Origin: Mucilaginibacter sabulilitoris
GTDB lineage: Bacteria; Bacteroidota; Bacteroidia; Sphingobacteriales; Sphingobacteriaceae
NCBI RefSeq assembly: GCF_034262375.1
Contig: NZ_CP139558.1
Span: 124,001 to 188,000, forward strand
Direction: 5' to 3'
Length of the DNA stretch: 64,000 nucleotides
Below the pieces are notes generated by a model that was not told the origin of the DNA, searched no databases, and saw nothing but the letters and a program-made list of their open reading frames with translations. Shown here piece by piece: positions 1 through 9,186 of the stretch. A program made the position numbers and the translations under genes. Each line of letters begins with the position of its first letter. Positions within the stretch are counted from its first letter, which is position 1.

Positions 1-2
1 GT

Positions 3-569
3 TCAACTAAAACAGCAACTGATAAATTCTGGAGCCCGCCACGTGGTACCGATACCGATTGGTATGTATTCCGTTTAGCCGAAACTTATTTATTGAGGGC
101 CGAAGCTTACGTATGGAAAGGCGACTTGAACAACGCCATGGCTGACCTGAACATAGTTAGAGCCCGCGCGCAGGCAGCCCCCTTAACGGATGCAAGTAAA
201 GTTAACATAGGCACCGTACTTGATGAACGCGCAAGGGAGTTGTATTGGGAAGAGCCGCGTAAAACGGAGCTAACCCGTATAGCCTATATTTTTGCGCTAA
301 CCGGTAAACCATCATATACAGGTAAATCATACAATGTAAATAATTTTTCGGAATCAAATTTCTTTTACGATCGCATCATTGAGAAAAACGATTTCTATAA
401 TAAAGGTGTGGTTACCAACTCAGGAAATACTTTCACTATATCTCCATACCATGTATTATGGCCTGTACCAAATAATGACATCCAGTTAAATATTAACGGA
501 CATATCAACCAAAACAAAGGTTATGCAGGTTCCGGAAGTAATGTTCCGGCACTCGATAAAATTCCATAA
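3..569 (+). CDS. SusD/RagB-like outer-membrane lipoprotein, C-terminal part (start outside window)
   Basis: The frame is open from the first bases of the window, so only the last 188 residues are present. The stretch [20 protein letters not shown] followed by a helix with NNAMADLN is the typical C-terminal TPR-like region of SusD/RagB proteins, which bind glycans at the cell surface beside a SusC/TonB-dependent channel. The Y-x-x-R-L-A-E-x-Y-L-x-R-A-E pattern and the late [13 protein letters not shown] segment support the family. The cognate susC would lie upstream, outside the window. Substrate cannot be told. A hairpin follows the stop codon. Confidence 0.88.
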   Translation, partial: STKTATDKFWSPPRGTDTDWYVFRLAETYLLRAEAYVWKGDLNNAMADLNIVRARAQAAPLTDASKVNIGTVLDERARELYWEEPRKTELTRIAYIFALTGKPSYTGKSYNVNNFSESNFFYDRIIEKNDFYNKGVVTNSGNTFTISPYHVLWPVPNNDIQLNINGHINQNKGYAGSGSNVPALDKIP

Positions 570-575
570 GCAGCC

Positions 576-616
576 AGTAAAGCGGGTAAGGCCATCCGGG
601 TTTTATCCGCTTTACT
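576..616. terminator. Hairpin between convergent genes
   Basis: A perfect 10-bp inverted repeat (AGTAAAGCGG, 576-585, with CCGCTTTACT, 607-616) encloses a 21-base loop. It sits 7 bases after the SusD-like stop and before the end of the minus-strand gene at 632, so it could end transcription from both sides. There is no long T-run, so it is only a probable terminator. Confidence 0.5.
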
Positions 617-631
617 TTGTTGCAAAGTTCT

Positions 632-1054
632 TCAATCCAAACTATCTAATATTTGCTTGGTGATCTCATCGGCATAATTAACATCATACCTGGTATGATC
701 AAAGGGGACAATAATTATATCGCCCCAAGCCGTAGCCGAGGACAATGGTAATTCATCTGCGACTTCCAGAACAAACCAGTTTTCTTTGCCGTCCCATATC
801 AGGCGCAAAGCATCCTCATTATTTGACCAGATAACAAAGCGGCTGTAAAACACCTTGTCGTCATTATGTTCAATTACTATTTGATACCCTTCGGCATTTA
901 GCCTGCTATTTAAGGCATCCTTAATTTGCTCATAAGTCAGATCAATCCTGCTGCTAACATCCATATCATTTAAATTATACCAGGTAACCGCAATTTGCAT
1001 ACCATCAATGGTTATCAATCTGTGGCTTTGCGGTTCCTTAATATAAAAGACCAC
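632..1054 (-). CDS. Hypothetical protein, 140 aa
   Basis: I do not recognise a family. The protein has no signal peptide or membrane segment, is acidic, and looks like a compact cytoplasmic alpha/beta fold with several tryptophans (SRFVIWSNN, LIWDGKENWFVLEVAD). It is encoded alone, convergent with the SusD-like gene and followed on the same strand by no close partner. Its size and composition resemble small immunity or Imm-type proteins, but nothing here tests that. Confidence 0.6.
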   Translation of the reverse strand: MVFYIKEPQSHRLITIDGMQIAVTWYNLNDMDVSSRIDLTYEQIKDALNSRLNAEGYQIVIEHNDDKVFYSRFVIWSNNEDALRLIWDGKENWFVLEVADELPLSSATAWGDIIIVPFDHTRYDVNYADEITKQILDSLD

Positions 1055-1114
1055 TTGATCAGTGGTATTTTATATTAGCTGCGGATGAAAATTATTCCTC
1101 ATTCCTCAATGCTG

Positions 1115-3496
1115 TTATTCGGTTTTTAAACTCTTTATGGGGTTTGCCAATGCTGCTTTTATAGACTGGAAACTAACCGTAAGCAGGGTAATTGATATAG
1201 CACCCAGACCCGTTAGCAGAAATATCCAGAACGATATGGTGGTATGATAATCAAAATGCTGCAGCCAGTTATGCATCAGGTACCAGGCCACCGGGCTGGC
1301 AATTAAAATGGATATGGTAATAAGGCGGATAAAATCGGTTGACAACAGGCTCCATAATGTGAATACAGAAGCGCCCAGTACCTTGCGTACACCTATTTCT
1401 TTTACGCGCTGCTCAGCCATGAACGATGCCATACCAAACAGGCCCAGGCAACTGATCAGGATAGCCAGGCTGGCAAAAAATGCGGCCAGCTTTCCAATAC
1501 GCTGTTCGTTACCAAACTTTTTGGCATACAACTGATCAACAAAATTATAGGAGAAGGGTTGTTCAGGATTGAAATGCTTAAACACCGGCTCTATCTTTTC
1601 TAAGGCAACGTTAGCGCTCAGTTTAGGATTTATTCTTAGCAATACCGTGCTGCTTGAACCCTTATTCATGAAAAATACGGTGGGCCTCACCTGCCCGTAC
1701 GGCGAGTCTACAACGATGTCATCTATTACACCTATAATCTTAAACTGGTTACCATAGTAAGTGAGACTTTGCGTGAGCGGGTTTTTCAGCCCCATAAATT
1801 TCACGGCAGCTTTATTGATCACTACCGCGGCAGAGTCGGTCAGGAACTCCCGCGAAAAATCACGACCAGCTATAAATTGCCAGCCAGCCGTTTTGCCATA
1901 CTCCGGCGATACCCCATTTTGCAGAAAATCTATACTAAGGTTCGGATCTTTACCGCTCCACTCAATAGCGCTGGTACTACCTGCCGTTTCGGTGGGCGCA
2001 ACATCGCCCTCGGCCATTGATACAACCGCACCTGTTTTAAATAGCTCATCCTTTACCGCCTCATAGCTTTTATGGATATCATTGGTACCTGCCGGAATTG
2101 ATATCAGCCCATCGCGGCTATAGCCTACCGGGCGATTTTTGGCGAACTGTATCTGATGAAAAACAACAACCGTACCTATAATAAGGATAACTGATACGGT
2201 AAACTGAACTACAACAAGCACCTTCCGGGGCACAGCTGCCAGCTTACCAACCCTGAATGATCCCTTTAACACCTTAACCGGTTTAAACGATGACAGGTAA
2301 AGCGCCGGGTAGCTGCCCGCTATCAATCCGGTAACTAAACTGAAACCTATACTCAATACCCAGAACAGCGGTGACTTCCACGGAATAACCATTTGTTTAT
2401 CTGCCACTTCGTTAAAAAAAGGAAGGCTCAACATTACAAAAAGCAGGGCTAGTAAAAATGCCAGCGTCACGCATAATACCGACTCGCTAAAGAACTGATA
2501 AATCAGCTGACTGCGCAGGGAACCAATGGCTTTTCGTATCCCTACTTCGCGGGCGCGCTTCTCTGACCGGGCGGTGCTCAGGTTCATGAAATTAATACAC
2601 GCCAGCAGCAATACAAACACACCAATTATACCAAACATCCATATATACTGAATACGGCCGCCAACGTTTTTTCCATCTTTAAACTGATCATATAAATGCC
2701 ATTGGCTCATTGGCTGTAAAAAAAGCGCGGGTTTCTTTTTGGCCAGTACCTGGTTAACATGACGCAGCTTTACATCTTTTATTTTTAGCGAAACCGCGTC
2801 CATATTGATATTGGGAGCCATTTGCACATACAGGGTAGTAAAATTGGGCCTCCAGGGCTCATTCATCGATTTTATATCATTGGCATTATAAAACATCTCC
2901 CAGGAGCCGATAAAGCCAAGATCGGCAAAGCTCGAATTCTGCGGCAGGTCCTGGTAAACACCACCTACTTTTGCTACAATCTGGTTATCGATTTTTAAGG
3001 TTTTATCCATCGGGTCGGCATCGCCAAAGTATGCCTTGGCGGTAGATGAGGAGATTAAAATTGATGAAGGGTCTTTCAGTGAGTTTCTGCTGCCGGCCAA
3101 CATTTTTAAAGTTAACATATCGGGGCCCTGGCTTTCCATATAACCGCCGGTACGGGTTAACTTCTTGTTATCGAGGGCCAAAATGTGGCTGCCCATTCCG
3201 GCGGTCATTACCACGTACTTAAAATCACTGCTGTACCCCTTGCGCAATTCGGCAGCCAGGGGGTAAGGCATGGTTTCCCAGGTTTGCACCTCACCATTAT
3301 TGGTTACATTCTGTTTTACCTGGGCTATATGATCATAATTGGAAGTAAATTGATTAAATGATACTTCATCCCAGATCCAAAGGCCAATAAGCATGGCTAC
3401 CGCCATACCAACAGATAGGCCCACGATATTAATAAAGGAGTGAACTTTATTTTTAATTAAGTTTCGCCAGGCAGTTTTGAGATAGTTTTTTATCAT
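1115..3496 (-). CDS. FtsX/MacB-family ABC transporter permease
   Basis: The 793-residue protein has the usual Bacteroidota layout: an N-terminal membrane helix after MIKNYLKTAWRNLIKNK, a periplasmic MacB_PCD-like domain, a block of three membrane segments with the signature EKRAREVGIRKAIGS near residue 312, a second periplasmic domain, and a second three-segment FtsX block with EQRVKEIGVRKVLGAS near the C-terminus. Such permeases work with a separate ATPase in efflux or lipoprotein/envelope stress functions. No ATPase gene is adjacent here, so it is an orphan permease. The length is normal for the family and the ATG start gives a good membrane-anchor N-terminus. Confidence 0.9.
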   Translation of the reverse strand: MIKNYLKTAWRNLIKNKVHSFINIVGLSVGMAVAMLIGLWIWDEVSFNQFTSNYDHIAQVKQNVTNNGEVQTWETMPYPLAAELRKGYSSDFKYVVMTAGMGSHILALDNKKLTRTGGYMESQGPDMLTLKMLAGSRNSLKDPSSILISSSTAKAYFGDADPMDKTLKIDNQIVAKVGGVYQDLPQNSSFADLGFIGSWEMFYNANDIKSMNEPWRPNFTTLYVQMAPNINMDAVSLKIKDVKLRHVNQVLAKKKPALFLQPMSQWHLYDQFKDGKNVGGRIQYIWMFGIIGVFVLLLACINFMNLSTARSEKRAREVGIRKAIGSLRSQLIYQFFSESVLCVTLAFLLALLFVMLSLPFFNEVADKQMVIPWKSPLFWVLSIGFSLVTGLIAGSYPALYLSSFKPVKVLKGSFRVGKLAAVPRKVLVVVQFTVSVILIIGTVVVFHQIQFAKNRPVGYSRDGLISIPAGTNDIHKSYEAVKDELFKTGAVVSMAEGDVAPTETAGSTSAIEWSGKDPNLSIDFLQNGVSPEYGKTAGWQFIAGRDFSREFLTDSAAVVINKAAVKFMGLKNPLTQSLTYYGNQFKIIGVIDDIVVDSPYGQVRPTVFFMNKGSSSTVLLRINPKLSANVALEKIEPVFKHFNPEQPFSYNFVDQLYAKKFGNEQRIGKLAAFFASLAILISCLGLFGMASFMAEQRVKEIGVRKVLGASVFTLWSLLSTDFIRLITISILIASPVAWYLMHNWLQHFDYHTTISFWIFLLTGLGAISITLLTVSFQSIKAALANPIKSLKTE

Positions 3497-3718
3497 GATT
3501 ATACAATTGGTACATACCGATGATAAAATTCCATGCCATTTTAATAAAAACCTAATAATCAGTGATTTATCATTAAATTTACATTATTAATGTATCATTT
3601 GCGAACAGTGAATTGTTCGGTTTTGGAAGGTATTGACCCAGTGATATTACAATGGGTTAAGAGTGGGTTAACCATTCCTCAGAAATCTGAGTCTGCCTTT
3701 TACTGAATTATTATCATT

Positions 3719-4213
3719 TCACTGTTCTTTTGAAAATGTATATATGTCACCGCTGTTTCCTTTGCACTTAATAAATATTTCTTTTGGCAAACCATTACTA
3801 AGATCAATATATGTTATAAGCTTTGGATCGCAACCTGAGCCCTCTTTATCGATATTAAAAAATAACAATTTATTATTCTTTAGTTTGCTAGGTAAATCGT
3901 ACGTCATTCCTACATAATATTCACCTACAAAATGGTTATATTTATTAAAAATTAAGACCCTGCTGGTGGCTCTATGTGATAGCCCCCAAATCCAGATGGA
4001 GGTCATTACTTTATAAGTGCCACCTTTACGGGTCTCCACTTTTCCCAGATAGGTTAAATAAGTAATTGTTTTATCTTTATTCCGAAATCTATATTCTTTT
4101 CCAACATGCGCTTTTAACAGCACTTTAGTTCTTGTGCAATTGTTATTCAATTGTCCATAACAATTAAACGACAAAACAAATGATGTAAAAATTGTGAGCC
4201 AGCCTTTAATCAT
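3719..4213 (-). CDS. Hypothetical secreted protein, 164 aa
   Basis: The N-terminus MIKGWLTIFTSFVLSFNCYG is a likely signal peptide, so the protein is probably exported. The rest is basic and rich in beta-prone stretches (KEYRFRNKDKTITYLTYLG), with three or four cysteines. I do not recognise a family. It stands alone between the permease and the sulfatase on the same strand, with about 220 and 160 bases of spacing. Confidence 0.55.
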   Translation of the reverse strand: MIKGWLTIFTSFVLSFNCYGQLNNNCTRTKVLLKAHVGKEYRFRNKDKTITYLTYLGKVETRKGGTYKVMTSIWIWGLSHRATSRVLIFNKYNHFVGEYYVGMTYDLPSKLKNNKLLFFNIDKEGSGCDPKLITYIDLSNGLPKEIFIKCKGNSGDIYTFSKEQ

Positions 4214-4372
4214 ACATCAGTCTGATGTTACCGTGAAATTGATTGGGAAATAGTATATTTTGTCAATTGGCTTTCCATTATTACTGGTAGGTACCCACTC
4301 TGGCATTAGTTTAAAAGACTATAGGTACAATTTGAGTGCTTATTGAGCCTTTTTTGCATTCCCTCTATATCC

Positions 4373-5779
4373 TTATTTTTTTAATTTAGGAAGTGACGCC
4401 CACCATTTAATTAATTTATTTTTCAATTCAATGGCTATTTTGGGAAAATCTGCGGCAACATCTTTGGTTTCATTTTTATCGTTCTTTATGTTGTACAACT
4501 GCGCATCGCTACCGTCATTGTTCATCAGGAGCTTCCAATCTCCTGATCGTATAGCCAGATTGGGGCTTTTATCACGGCCCTTCGGATAGTTGAAAGCGAT
4601 ATTGTTACGGCCATACTCCCAATACATATCCATGTTTCTCGCAGACGGCTTCCCCAACAAAACCCCACTCCGGTCTTTGCCATCACCACGATAATCGGCC
4701 GGGAGTTTTACACCCGCTATTTTGGTTAACGAGGGTAAAAGGTCCAGCGAACTCAATACCGAAGTTTCATCTGTTGTACCTGGTTTAATATGACCGGGCC
4801 AGCTTACGATAAATGGCATGCGGATCCCCCCTTCGTATAAGGACAGTTTGGAACCGCGCAATCCCGCCGCCCGGCTGCCTCTAAAACTGGGTAGCGGCCC
4901 ATTATCGCTGGTGAAAATCACAATCGTATTTTTATCAAGTCTCATATTTTTCAATCCATCGAGCAGCCTGCCGATCTGCATATCGTATTCTTTTAAAACT
5001 AATTTAAATGCAGCCTCTTCTTCAGGGTTCATAGGGAACTTGCCTGTATATTCTGTCTCCGTTCGGGGCACCCAGGGGGTATGCACATCATCGGGCCACA
5101 GATTAATGAAACACGGTTGCCCTTTATGCTTCTGCAAAAACGCCAATGTTTTGTCAACAAAATATTTTGTTCGATCCCAGCGCTTGATACTGTCTTTTTC
5201 TGACCATATCCAATTTGTGGCGGTAATTAACGGATCGGGATCGGGGCTTTCATAGGTACTAACATGTTCGTCAAATCCATACCTTTCAAAGCCTGGCGCA
5301 TCTTTCACATCCCTACCGCCACCTAAATGCCATTTGCCGAAATGTCCCGTAGCATACCCGGCACTTTTAAAAAACTTAGCAATTGTTGGCACATTAGAGT
5401 CAAGGTAGTCTGCCTGTTGCGCGTTACGGTTATGCTTGCGATTATCCAAATAAGTGCTGAAGTTCCATCGTGCTGGATAATTACCCGTGATAATACCGGC
5501 TCTGGATGGCGAACATATGGGCGCGGCGCTGTAAAAGTTTGTGAATTTCCTGCCGCTTGCCGCTAACCTGTCAATGTTAGGCGTTGGAACAAAATTACCA
5601 CCAAAACACCCCACATCGCTATATCCCATATCATCCGTAAGTATATAAATTATATTCGGTCTGTTATCAGTTGCCTTATGTATTGCGGGCTGAGCAAAAA
5701 GCTCCCCGTTCAATATAATGGCTCCAATAATAAGGATCACTCTCAAGACCTTTAACTTTACTTTTTGTTGGTTTATCAT
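4373..5779 (-). CDS. Cys-type sulfatase (arylsulfatase family S1)
   Basis: Hydrolyses sulfate esters, in this phylum usually on polysaccharides, in the periplasm. A signal sequence covers about residues 10-29. The N-terminal motif ILTDDMGY (D49, D50) supplies calcium ligands, and CSPSR (89-93) is the sulfatase signature whose cysteine is converted to formylglycine. GHFGKWHLGG near 146 and IFTSDNGP near 289 complete the active-site set. The 468-residue length is typical. A maturation enzyme (FGE or anSME) is needed but is not in this window. The nearby SusD-like gene suggests a polysaccharide-use locus, although it lies on the other strand. Confidence 0.93.
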   Translation of the reverse strand: MINQQKVKLKVLRVILIIGAIILNGELFAQPAIHKATDNRPNIIYILTDDMGYSDVGCFGGNFVPTPNIDRLAASGRKFTNFYSAAPICSPSRAGIITGNYPARWNFSTYLDNRKHNRNAQQADYLDSNVPTIAKFFKSAGYATGHFGKWHLGGGRDVKDAPGFERYGFDEHVSTYESPDPDPLITATNWIWSEKDSIKRWDRTKYFVDKTLAFLQKHKGQPCFINLWPDDVHTPWVPRTETEYTGKFPMNPEEEAAFKLVLKEYDMQIGRLLDGLKNMRLDKNTIVIFTSDNGPLPSFRGSRAAGLRGSKLSLYEGGIRMPFIVSWPGHIKPGTTDETSVLSSLDLLPSLTKIAGVKLPADYRGDGKDRSGVLLGKPSARNMDMYWEYGRNNIAFNYPKGRDKSPNLAIRSGDWKLLMNNDGSDAQLYNIKNDKNETKDVAADFPKIAIELKNKLIKWWASLPKLKK

Positions 5780-6002
5780 AGATAGTGCATTTTATTAGTA
5801 AACTATGTGGATTAGGCGATTATGGAGATCGGGGTTACCGTTTATTCAATCCCCGTCAGTCACCTTCTCTTGATGAGGTTACCCCTGCAATATAAAAATA
5901 TCGATCCTTACTATCCCGGATTTTGAGTTTTATACTGGATTTGAAGCTAATTGCTGGTTTTGACAAGGAATCTGATTAGTTAACTAACGGTTGGACGACC
6001 CT

Positions 6003-6446
6003 TTAGTCAATCATAATCAGCTTGCGGAACCTGACCGTAGTAGGCACATTGGGCCATACAGCCTTGTAAGTTTGGTAAGTCAGCGTAAGGGTGTCGTTGC
6101 TGATGCTATAAGTCGCTTCAGGGAATAGCTCCTGATTGACAGCTATGGTCCGCGCGGATTTCCCAGGCTCTTGTACCGACATTTCAGTGGCGGTTACGCT
6201 GATGGCTTTCCCTTTCAAATTATAAGTTCCGGAATACCTCATCGAGGTTCCTGCAACCACTGCGGAAGATGAAAAAGAATTGTCCTTGCTGAAATTCAGT
6301 GATAGCGATTGTCCGCTTGCTGATCCTATCTCGTGCCAGTCACCGCTAAGCTTGTTTTCAGACGCTGGCTGGCGGTTCTTTTTACAAGCGGTAAAACAAA
6401 TGACCATTGAAAGCAGGCAGGTAAAGGTAATGATGGCTTTTTTCAT
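6003..6446 (-). CDS. Lipocalin-like lipoprotein, 147 aa
   Basis: The N-terminus MKKAIITFTCLLSMVICFTAC has a lipobox ending at Cys21, so the product is probably an envelope lipoprotein. The mature part begins KLSGDWHEIGSASG and continues with alternating short strands ending VRFRKLIMI, the pattern of small lipocalin-like (DUF4923/DUF5004-type) proteins of Bacteroidota. No ligand can be predicted. It is transcribed alone. Confidence 0.65.
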   Translation of the reverse strand: MKKAIITFTCLLSMVICFTACKKNRQPASENKLSGDWHEIGSASGQSLSLNFSKDNSFSSSAVVAGTSMRYSGTYNLKGKAISVTATEMSVQEPGKSARTIAVNQELFPEATYSISNDTLTLTYQTYKAVWPNVPTTVRFRKLIMID

Positions 6447-6630
6447 AAGTTTTAAGGTTTAGTACTGTTACGAAAGAAACAGAAAAACGCTACACGAACG
6501 TGAACGATTTACTGTCTGAGCATTATCTGTTAGTCTGATACCCTCGGTTTTTTTATCTCATTTAAATGAAGCCGGACTGTGTAACGTTTTAAATGCAGGG
6601 AGAGTTTTGTAACAAAAAACTAAACAATAC

Positions 6631-6802
6631 ATGTACCATAAAGCCCTATTCCTTATTATATTATCCTTCCCATTTTAACTGTAACCCTGTCTGCTCAAAC
6701 ATTTGCCCAGCAACCGTTCGCGGTCACGCAGACAGAGTTAAAACAAGTCACGGATACTTTAGCTAAAAGGATAAGTGGTTGGTACGTTTACCCGGAAGTT
6801 GC
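6631..6802 (+). pseudogene. Remnant of an S41-family peptidase N-terminus
   Basis: An ATG at 6631 opens a signal-peptide-like stretch (MYHKALFLIILSFPF) that stops after 15 codons. Shifting frame by one base restores LTVTLSAQTFAQQ and then LKQVTDTLAKRISGWYVYPE, which resembles the first residues of Bacteroidota S41 (tail-specific protease-like) peptidases, where YVYP/YVFP is followed by the first catalytic-domain helices. Sequence similarity ends at the join with the recombinase remnant, so only about 55 codons survive. Assignment rests on a short motif. Confidence 0.5.
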
Positions 6803-7146
6803 CGGACTACAAGGCAATTAAAACTGAAGCCGAAGGAAAGATCGCCGTACTGGAAGCAAAGATTAAGAAACTGTCGAATACCTCTTACATGAGTTTGGAC
6901 ACAGTTGAAGCAATATTGGATGATCGATAGTTAACTTAACCGGCTTGGATGCAATCTTCTGTACATCAGGCACTAACAAGAAAAGAGAAATACTTGGTTC
7001 GATCTACCTTGGAAAATTCACTTTTGAAAACCTATTAGGCCGAACCGCGAAAATTAACGATACGTATGTTCGTACATATCAGATAAACAGCGAATTATGT
7101 GGAAATAAAAACGGGGCAAATGAATATTTTTCATTTGCCCTGTATG
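6803..7146 (+). pseudogene. C-terminal remnant of a serine site-specific recombinase
   Basis: Starting at GACTACAAGGC the reading frame gives DYKAIKTEAEGKIAVLEAK, the coiled-coil segment typical of large serine recombinases of Bacteroidota. It stops at 6928-6930. A one-base shift restores NLTGLDAIF, then KKREILGSIYLGKFTFE and a final NKNGANE, which matches the usual C-terminal order of that family. The N-terminal catalytic domain is missing. This is evidence of an older mobile element next to the tRNA-Val integration site. Confidence 0.6.
7114..7140 (-). terminator. Terminator beside the tRNA-Val fragment (probably the original tRNA terminator)
   Basis: A perfect 10-bp stem (GGGCAAATGA, 7114-7123, and TCATTTGCCC, 7131-7140) has a 7-base loop. 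Read on the minus strand it is followed by GTTTTTATTT, a rho-independent terminator. It lies just downstream of the tRNA fragment in tRNA orientation, where the terminator of the unsplit tRNA gene would be expected before island insertion. Confidence 0.7.
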
Positions 7147-7189
7147 GTGGGAGTTACTGGGTTCGAACCAGTGACCCTCTGCTTGTAAG
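7147..7189 (-). repeat. Distal attachment repeat: 3' fragment of tRNA-Val
   Basis: These 43 bases are identical to 24981-25023. They carry the 3' acceptor strand, the T arm and the 3' half of the anticodon arm including the anticodon, but no D arm or 5' acceptor, so this is not a working tRNA. Identity stops sharply at both ends. Such a partial tRNA duplicate is the usual mark of an element integrated by a tyrosine recombinase at a tRNA 3' end. Confidence 0.88.
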
Positions 7190-7250
7190 CCTAAGGTCAT
7201 TCCTTGGTTTCAAACGTGTTAAAGCCCTTTTATGCCCTCTATATGTAGTC

Positions 7251-7270
7251 TGTGCAAACTGTGTGCAAAC
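7251..7270 (+). promoter_or_regulatory. Candidate integrase arm-binding repeat (left end)
   Basis: Two copies of TGTGCAAAC separated by two bases (11-bp period) lie 61 bases inside the left attachment repeat. The same paired motif is near the other end of the island at 24880-24899. Paired direct repeats near both ends fit arm-type binding sites of a tyrosine integrase, but binding is only inferred. Confidence 0.45.
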
Positions 7271-7325
7271 AGAGCGACCTTGTTAATAAATTAATGAACC
7301 CAATTGCTAATATAATGAATTGGTT

Positions 7326-7784
7326 TTACAATATACCTTCATCAGCAAATGAATAGTAGCCATCGGATGCTACGATAATATGATCTAACACCTGAATGTC
7401 CAACACTCTTCCGGCTTCTTTTATTCGCCTTGTCATTTTTAAATCTTGCTCACTTGGCTGTAAGTTCCCTGACGGATGGTTATGTGCCAAGATCACATTA
7501 TGAGCACAACTTAGTAACGCTGATGCAAATACTAACTTCATATCTACAAAGCAACCTGCCATTCCACCTGTACTCACAGTATAGATACCAAGTACCTTAT
7601 TCGACCTGCTTAGTAGCATCAATTTAAATTGTTCTATAAACTCTATTTTACCCTTATTCCAGGACGATAATAGTAATTCATAAGCTTGTCTTCCCGTTTC
7701 AACTTTGGGTCTGTGTTGAACCTTAATAACTGGCCTGTAGGTTAACTGAATTTCTGCACATTGAAGCATGTTTTGCATTTCCAT
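7326..7784 (-). CDS. RadC-like JAB/MPN-domain protein
   Basis: The 152-residue protein keeps the RadC (DUF2466) metal-site signature HNHPSG with later Ser and Asp: H101, H103, S111 and D114 form the H-x-H-x7-S-x2-D motif of JAMM proteins. The N-terminal helix-hairpin-helix part of full RadC is absent, as in the short RadC copies that are common in Bacteroidota integrative elements and defence islands. The biochemical role of these proteins is unsettled; the old DNA-repair name is not well supported. It lies just inside the left island end, pointing outward. Confidence 0.85.
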   Translation of the reverse strand: MEMQNMLQCAEIQLTYRPVIKVQHRPKVETGRQAYELLLSSWNKGKIEFIEQFKLMLLSRSNKVLGIYTVSTGGMAGCFVDMKLVFASALLSCAHNVILAHNHPSGNLQPSEQDLKMTRRIKEAGRVLDIQVLDHIIVASDGYYSFADEGIL

Positions 7785-8299
7785 AATTTTAATTGTTAAG
7801 TGAATAAATAATTATGGTGCCCCAACAAATGCAAGACTGAATTAAATGCAAGGAGGAACGGAATAAATGTAAGGTAGTGCGTAGGGTAGTGTTTATGCCG
7901 GAAATTCCTTGCCTTGTATTCCAGACTCCCACTTAACTTTGCTGAATAATTATTATCTCACCCCTTCTTCCGTTTCACTCTGCACATTTTATGTCTGAGT
8001 CCTATAACTCTATACTGTATGATTCAGAAATGTGCAGGTTTAACTGTAAACGCTAAGTTATATGAGAATACAAATTGAAAGTATTCCTGAGTATGGAGAT
8101 TTCTTATTTTTTTAAAGATTTTGTAAGTACCCTTATAGTAGTAAAATTGTTATAAAAAAAGGAAAAGAGAAAGTGCTTGAGGATGGCTTAAATTGGATGT
8201 CTGCCCACTGTCTTTAAAAGGTAGGCTGTCCAATTATTACTCAATCAGCCATCTTCAGTACCTTTTAATAAAATAATTAAACCACGCCTATGTTTTAAA
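7785..8299. other. Gene-poor segment of the island
   Basis: I see no supportable gene here. On the plus strand ATGAGAATACAAATTGAAAG near 8061 opens 17 codons (ending GDFLFF) and then stops, which may be the start of a decayed gene. The segment is AT-rich. The RadC-like promoter should lie in 7785-7900 on the minus strand, but no clear TAnnTTTG box was found. Confidence 0.3.
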
Positions 8300-8516
8300 G
8301 TTTCCCTAAGAGGCTATTAAGAACTTTGATAAAGAAAAGGCCATCTATATTATCCAGAATAATTACGAAGCCTCATCCAGCAATTACAGCGGCTTGTATC
8401 ATTGTACGTTTAACCCCATTGATAAGCTTCTTGAAGTTATCGAAGAGAACAAAAAGCTCTATGAGCGTCTCTTAAAGCCGAACAGGAGAAAAACGAGCTG
8501 CTGAAAGGCAGCTAAG
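8300..8516 (+). pseudogene. Remnant of an XRE-type regulator C-terminus
   Basis: From about 8309 the plus strand reads EAIKNFDKEKAIYIIQNNYE, then CTFNPIDKLLEVIEENKKLY and ERLLK. This is the usual tail of Bacteroidota XRE-family regulators carried on mobile elements, where CTFNPIDK and YERLLK-x-EQEK-x-x-LL are conserved. After ERLLK the frame is lost, and a one-base shift restores AEQEKNELLKGS and a stop at about 8516. No helix-turn-helix domain is present upstream, so it is a 5'-deleted, frameshifted remnant. Confidence 0.5.
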
Positions 8517-8666
8517 CCGGTTTAACGAAGACCAAGTTGCGCAGGTCTTCCACCCCCCTTACCGCTCCGGTGGCAAGGCAAGTAGTTTTTGGGGCACCCT
8601 AAAACACAACTTGCAGCTTAAAAAACAAGCGTATATGCAGATAGTTATAAATGCATATACACAAAC

Positions 8667-8690
8667 GAGCCAGGCGTAATGGCCAGGCTC
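8667..8690. terminator. Hairpin, possible terminator of the RHS operon
   Basis: GAGCCAGGC and GCCAGGCTC form a 9-bp stem with one A-A mismatch and a 6-base loop. It lies 76 bases after the last gene of the minus-strand RHS operon. On the plus strand TTTTTATT follows after a few bases, on the minus strand GTTTG. It can act in either direction but the T-runs are imperfect. Confidence 0.4.
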
Positions 8691-8766
8691 TGCTGCTTTT
8701 TATTCACACATCCTAGGGTAAACTAACATTTGAACAAGTATGCGTCTACAGGTATGTCCTAACAAT

Positions 8767-9183
8767 TTATTTTTGCCACAGATGCAATTTACGGTTTAAA
8801 AAATCTATCAATTTTTTATTATAAAAAGTTATTCCATCTCTCTCAAAGTACCCATGTGCATCAAAACAATATGCAATTTTATTTTTCTTGTAATTAAACG
8901 TTATTACTCCCCGCACATCCATATTCCTACTCTTTTTTATGAATAACTCATTTAGTTGCTTAAATTGATTCAAACATAATTTTCTATTTAAAACTACCTG
9001 GTGAATCGTATTTCCAAAGGCAGTCCTAAATGAGGCGCAATCCACGTTGTCAAAACTTTCAGTTAGAAAGTTTTCATATTCAATTTTAACAGATAATAAT
9101 TTTCCATCCTGCGCATAAGATTTGCAAACTGCCGTGGATATAATGATGGTAAGAAGCATTATAATAACTGGTTTCTTCTTCAT
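8767..9183 (-). CDS. Small secreted protein, candidate immunity partner of the RHS protein
   Basis: The 138-residue product starts with a clear export signal (MKKKPVIIMLLTIIISTAVC to SYAQ) and then has a basic, tyrosine- and phenylalanine-rich body with three cysteines. I do not recognise a family. It begins 3 bases after the stop codon of the RHS gene and is the last gene of the operon, exactly where immunity genes sit beside polymorphic toxins. Its export would match protection against a toxin acting in the periplasm or at the surface. The immunity role is inferred from position only. Confidence 0.55.
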   Translation of the reverse strand: MKKKPVIIMLLTIIISTAVCKSYAQDGKLLSVKIEYENFLTESFDNVDCASFRTAFGNTIHQVVLNRKLCLNQFKQLNELFIKKSRNMDVRGVITFNYKKNKIAYCFDAHGYFERDGITFYNKKLIDFLNRKLHLWQK

Positions 9184-9186
9184 AGA

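Noticed and set aside
3597..3690. Inverted repeats GCGAACAGTGAATTGTTCGG and CCCAGTGATATTACAATGGG upstream of the permease gene
   Set aside because: Both are short and imperfect, with no T-run or partner genes that would give them a role.
6945..7286. 113-codon plus-strand frame crossing the tRNA-Val fragment
   Set aside because: It follows the recombinase remnant and then reads through the terminator and attachment repeat, so it is a chance extension of a decayed gene.
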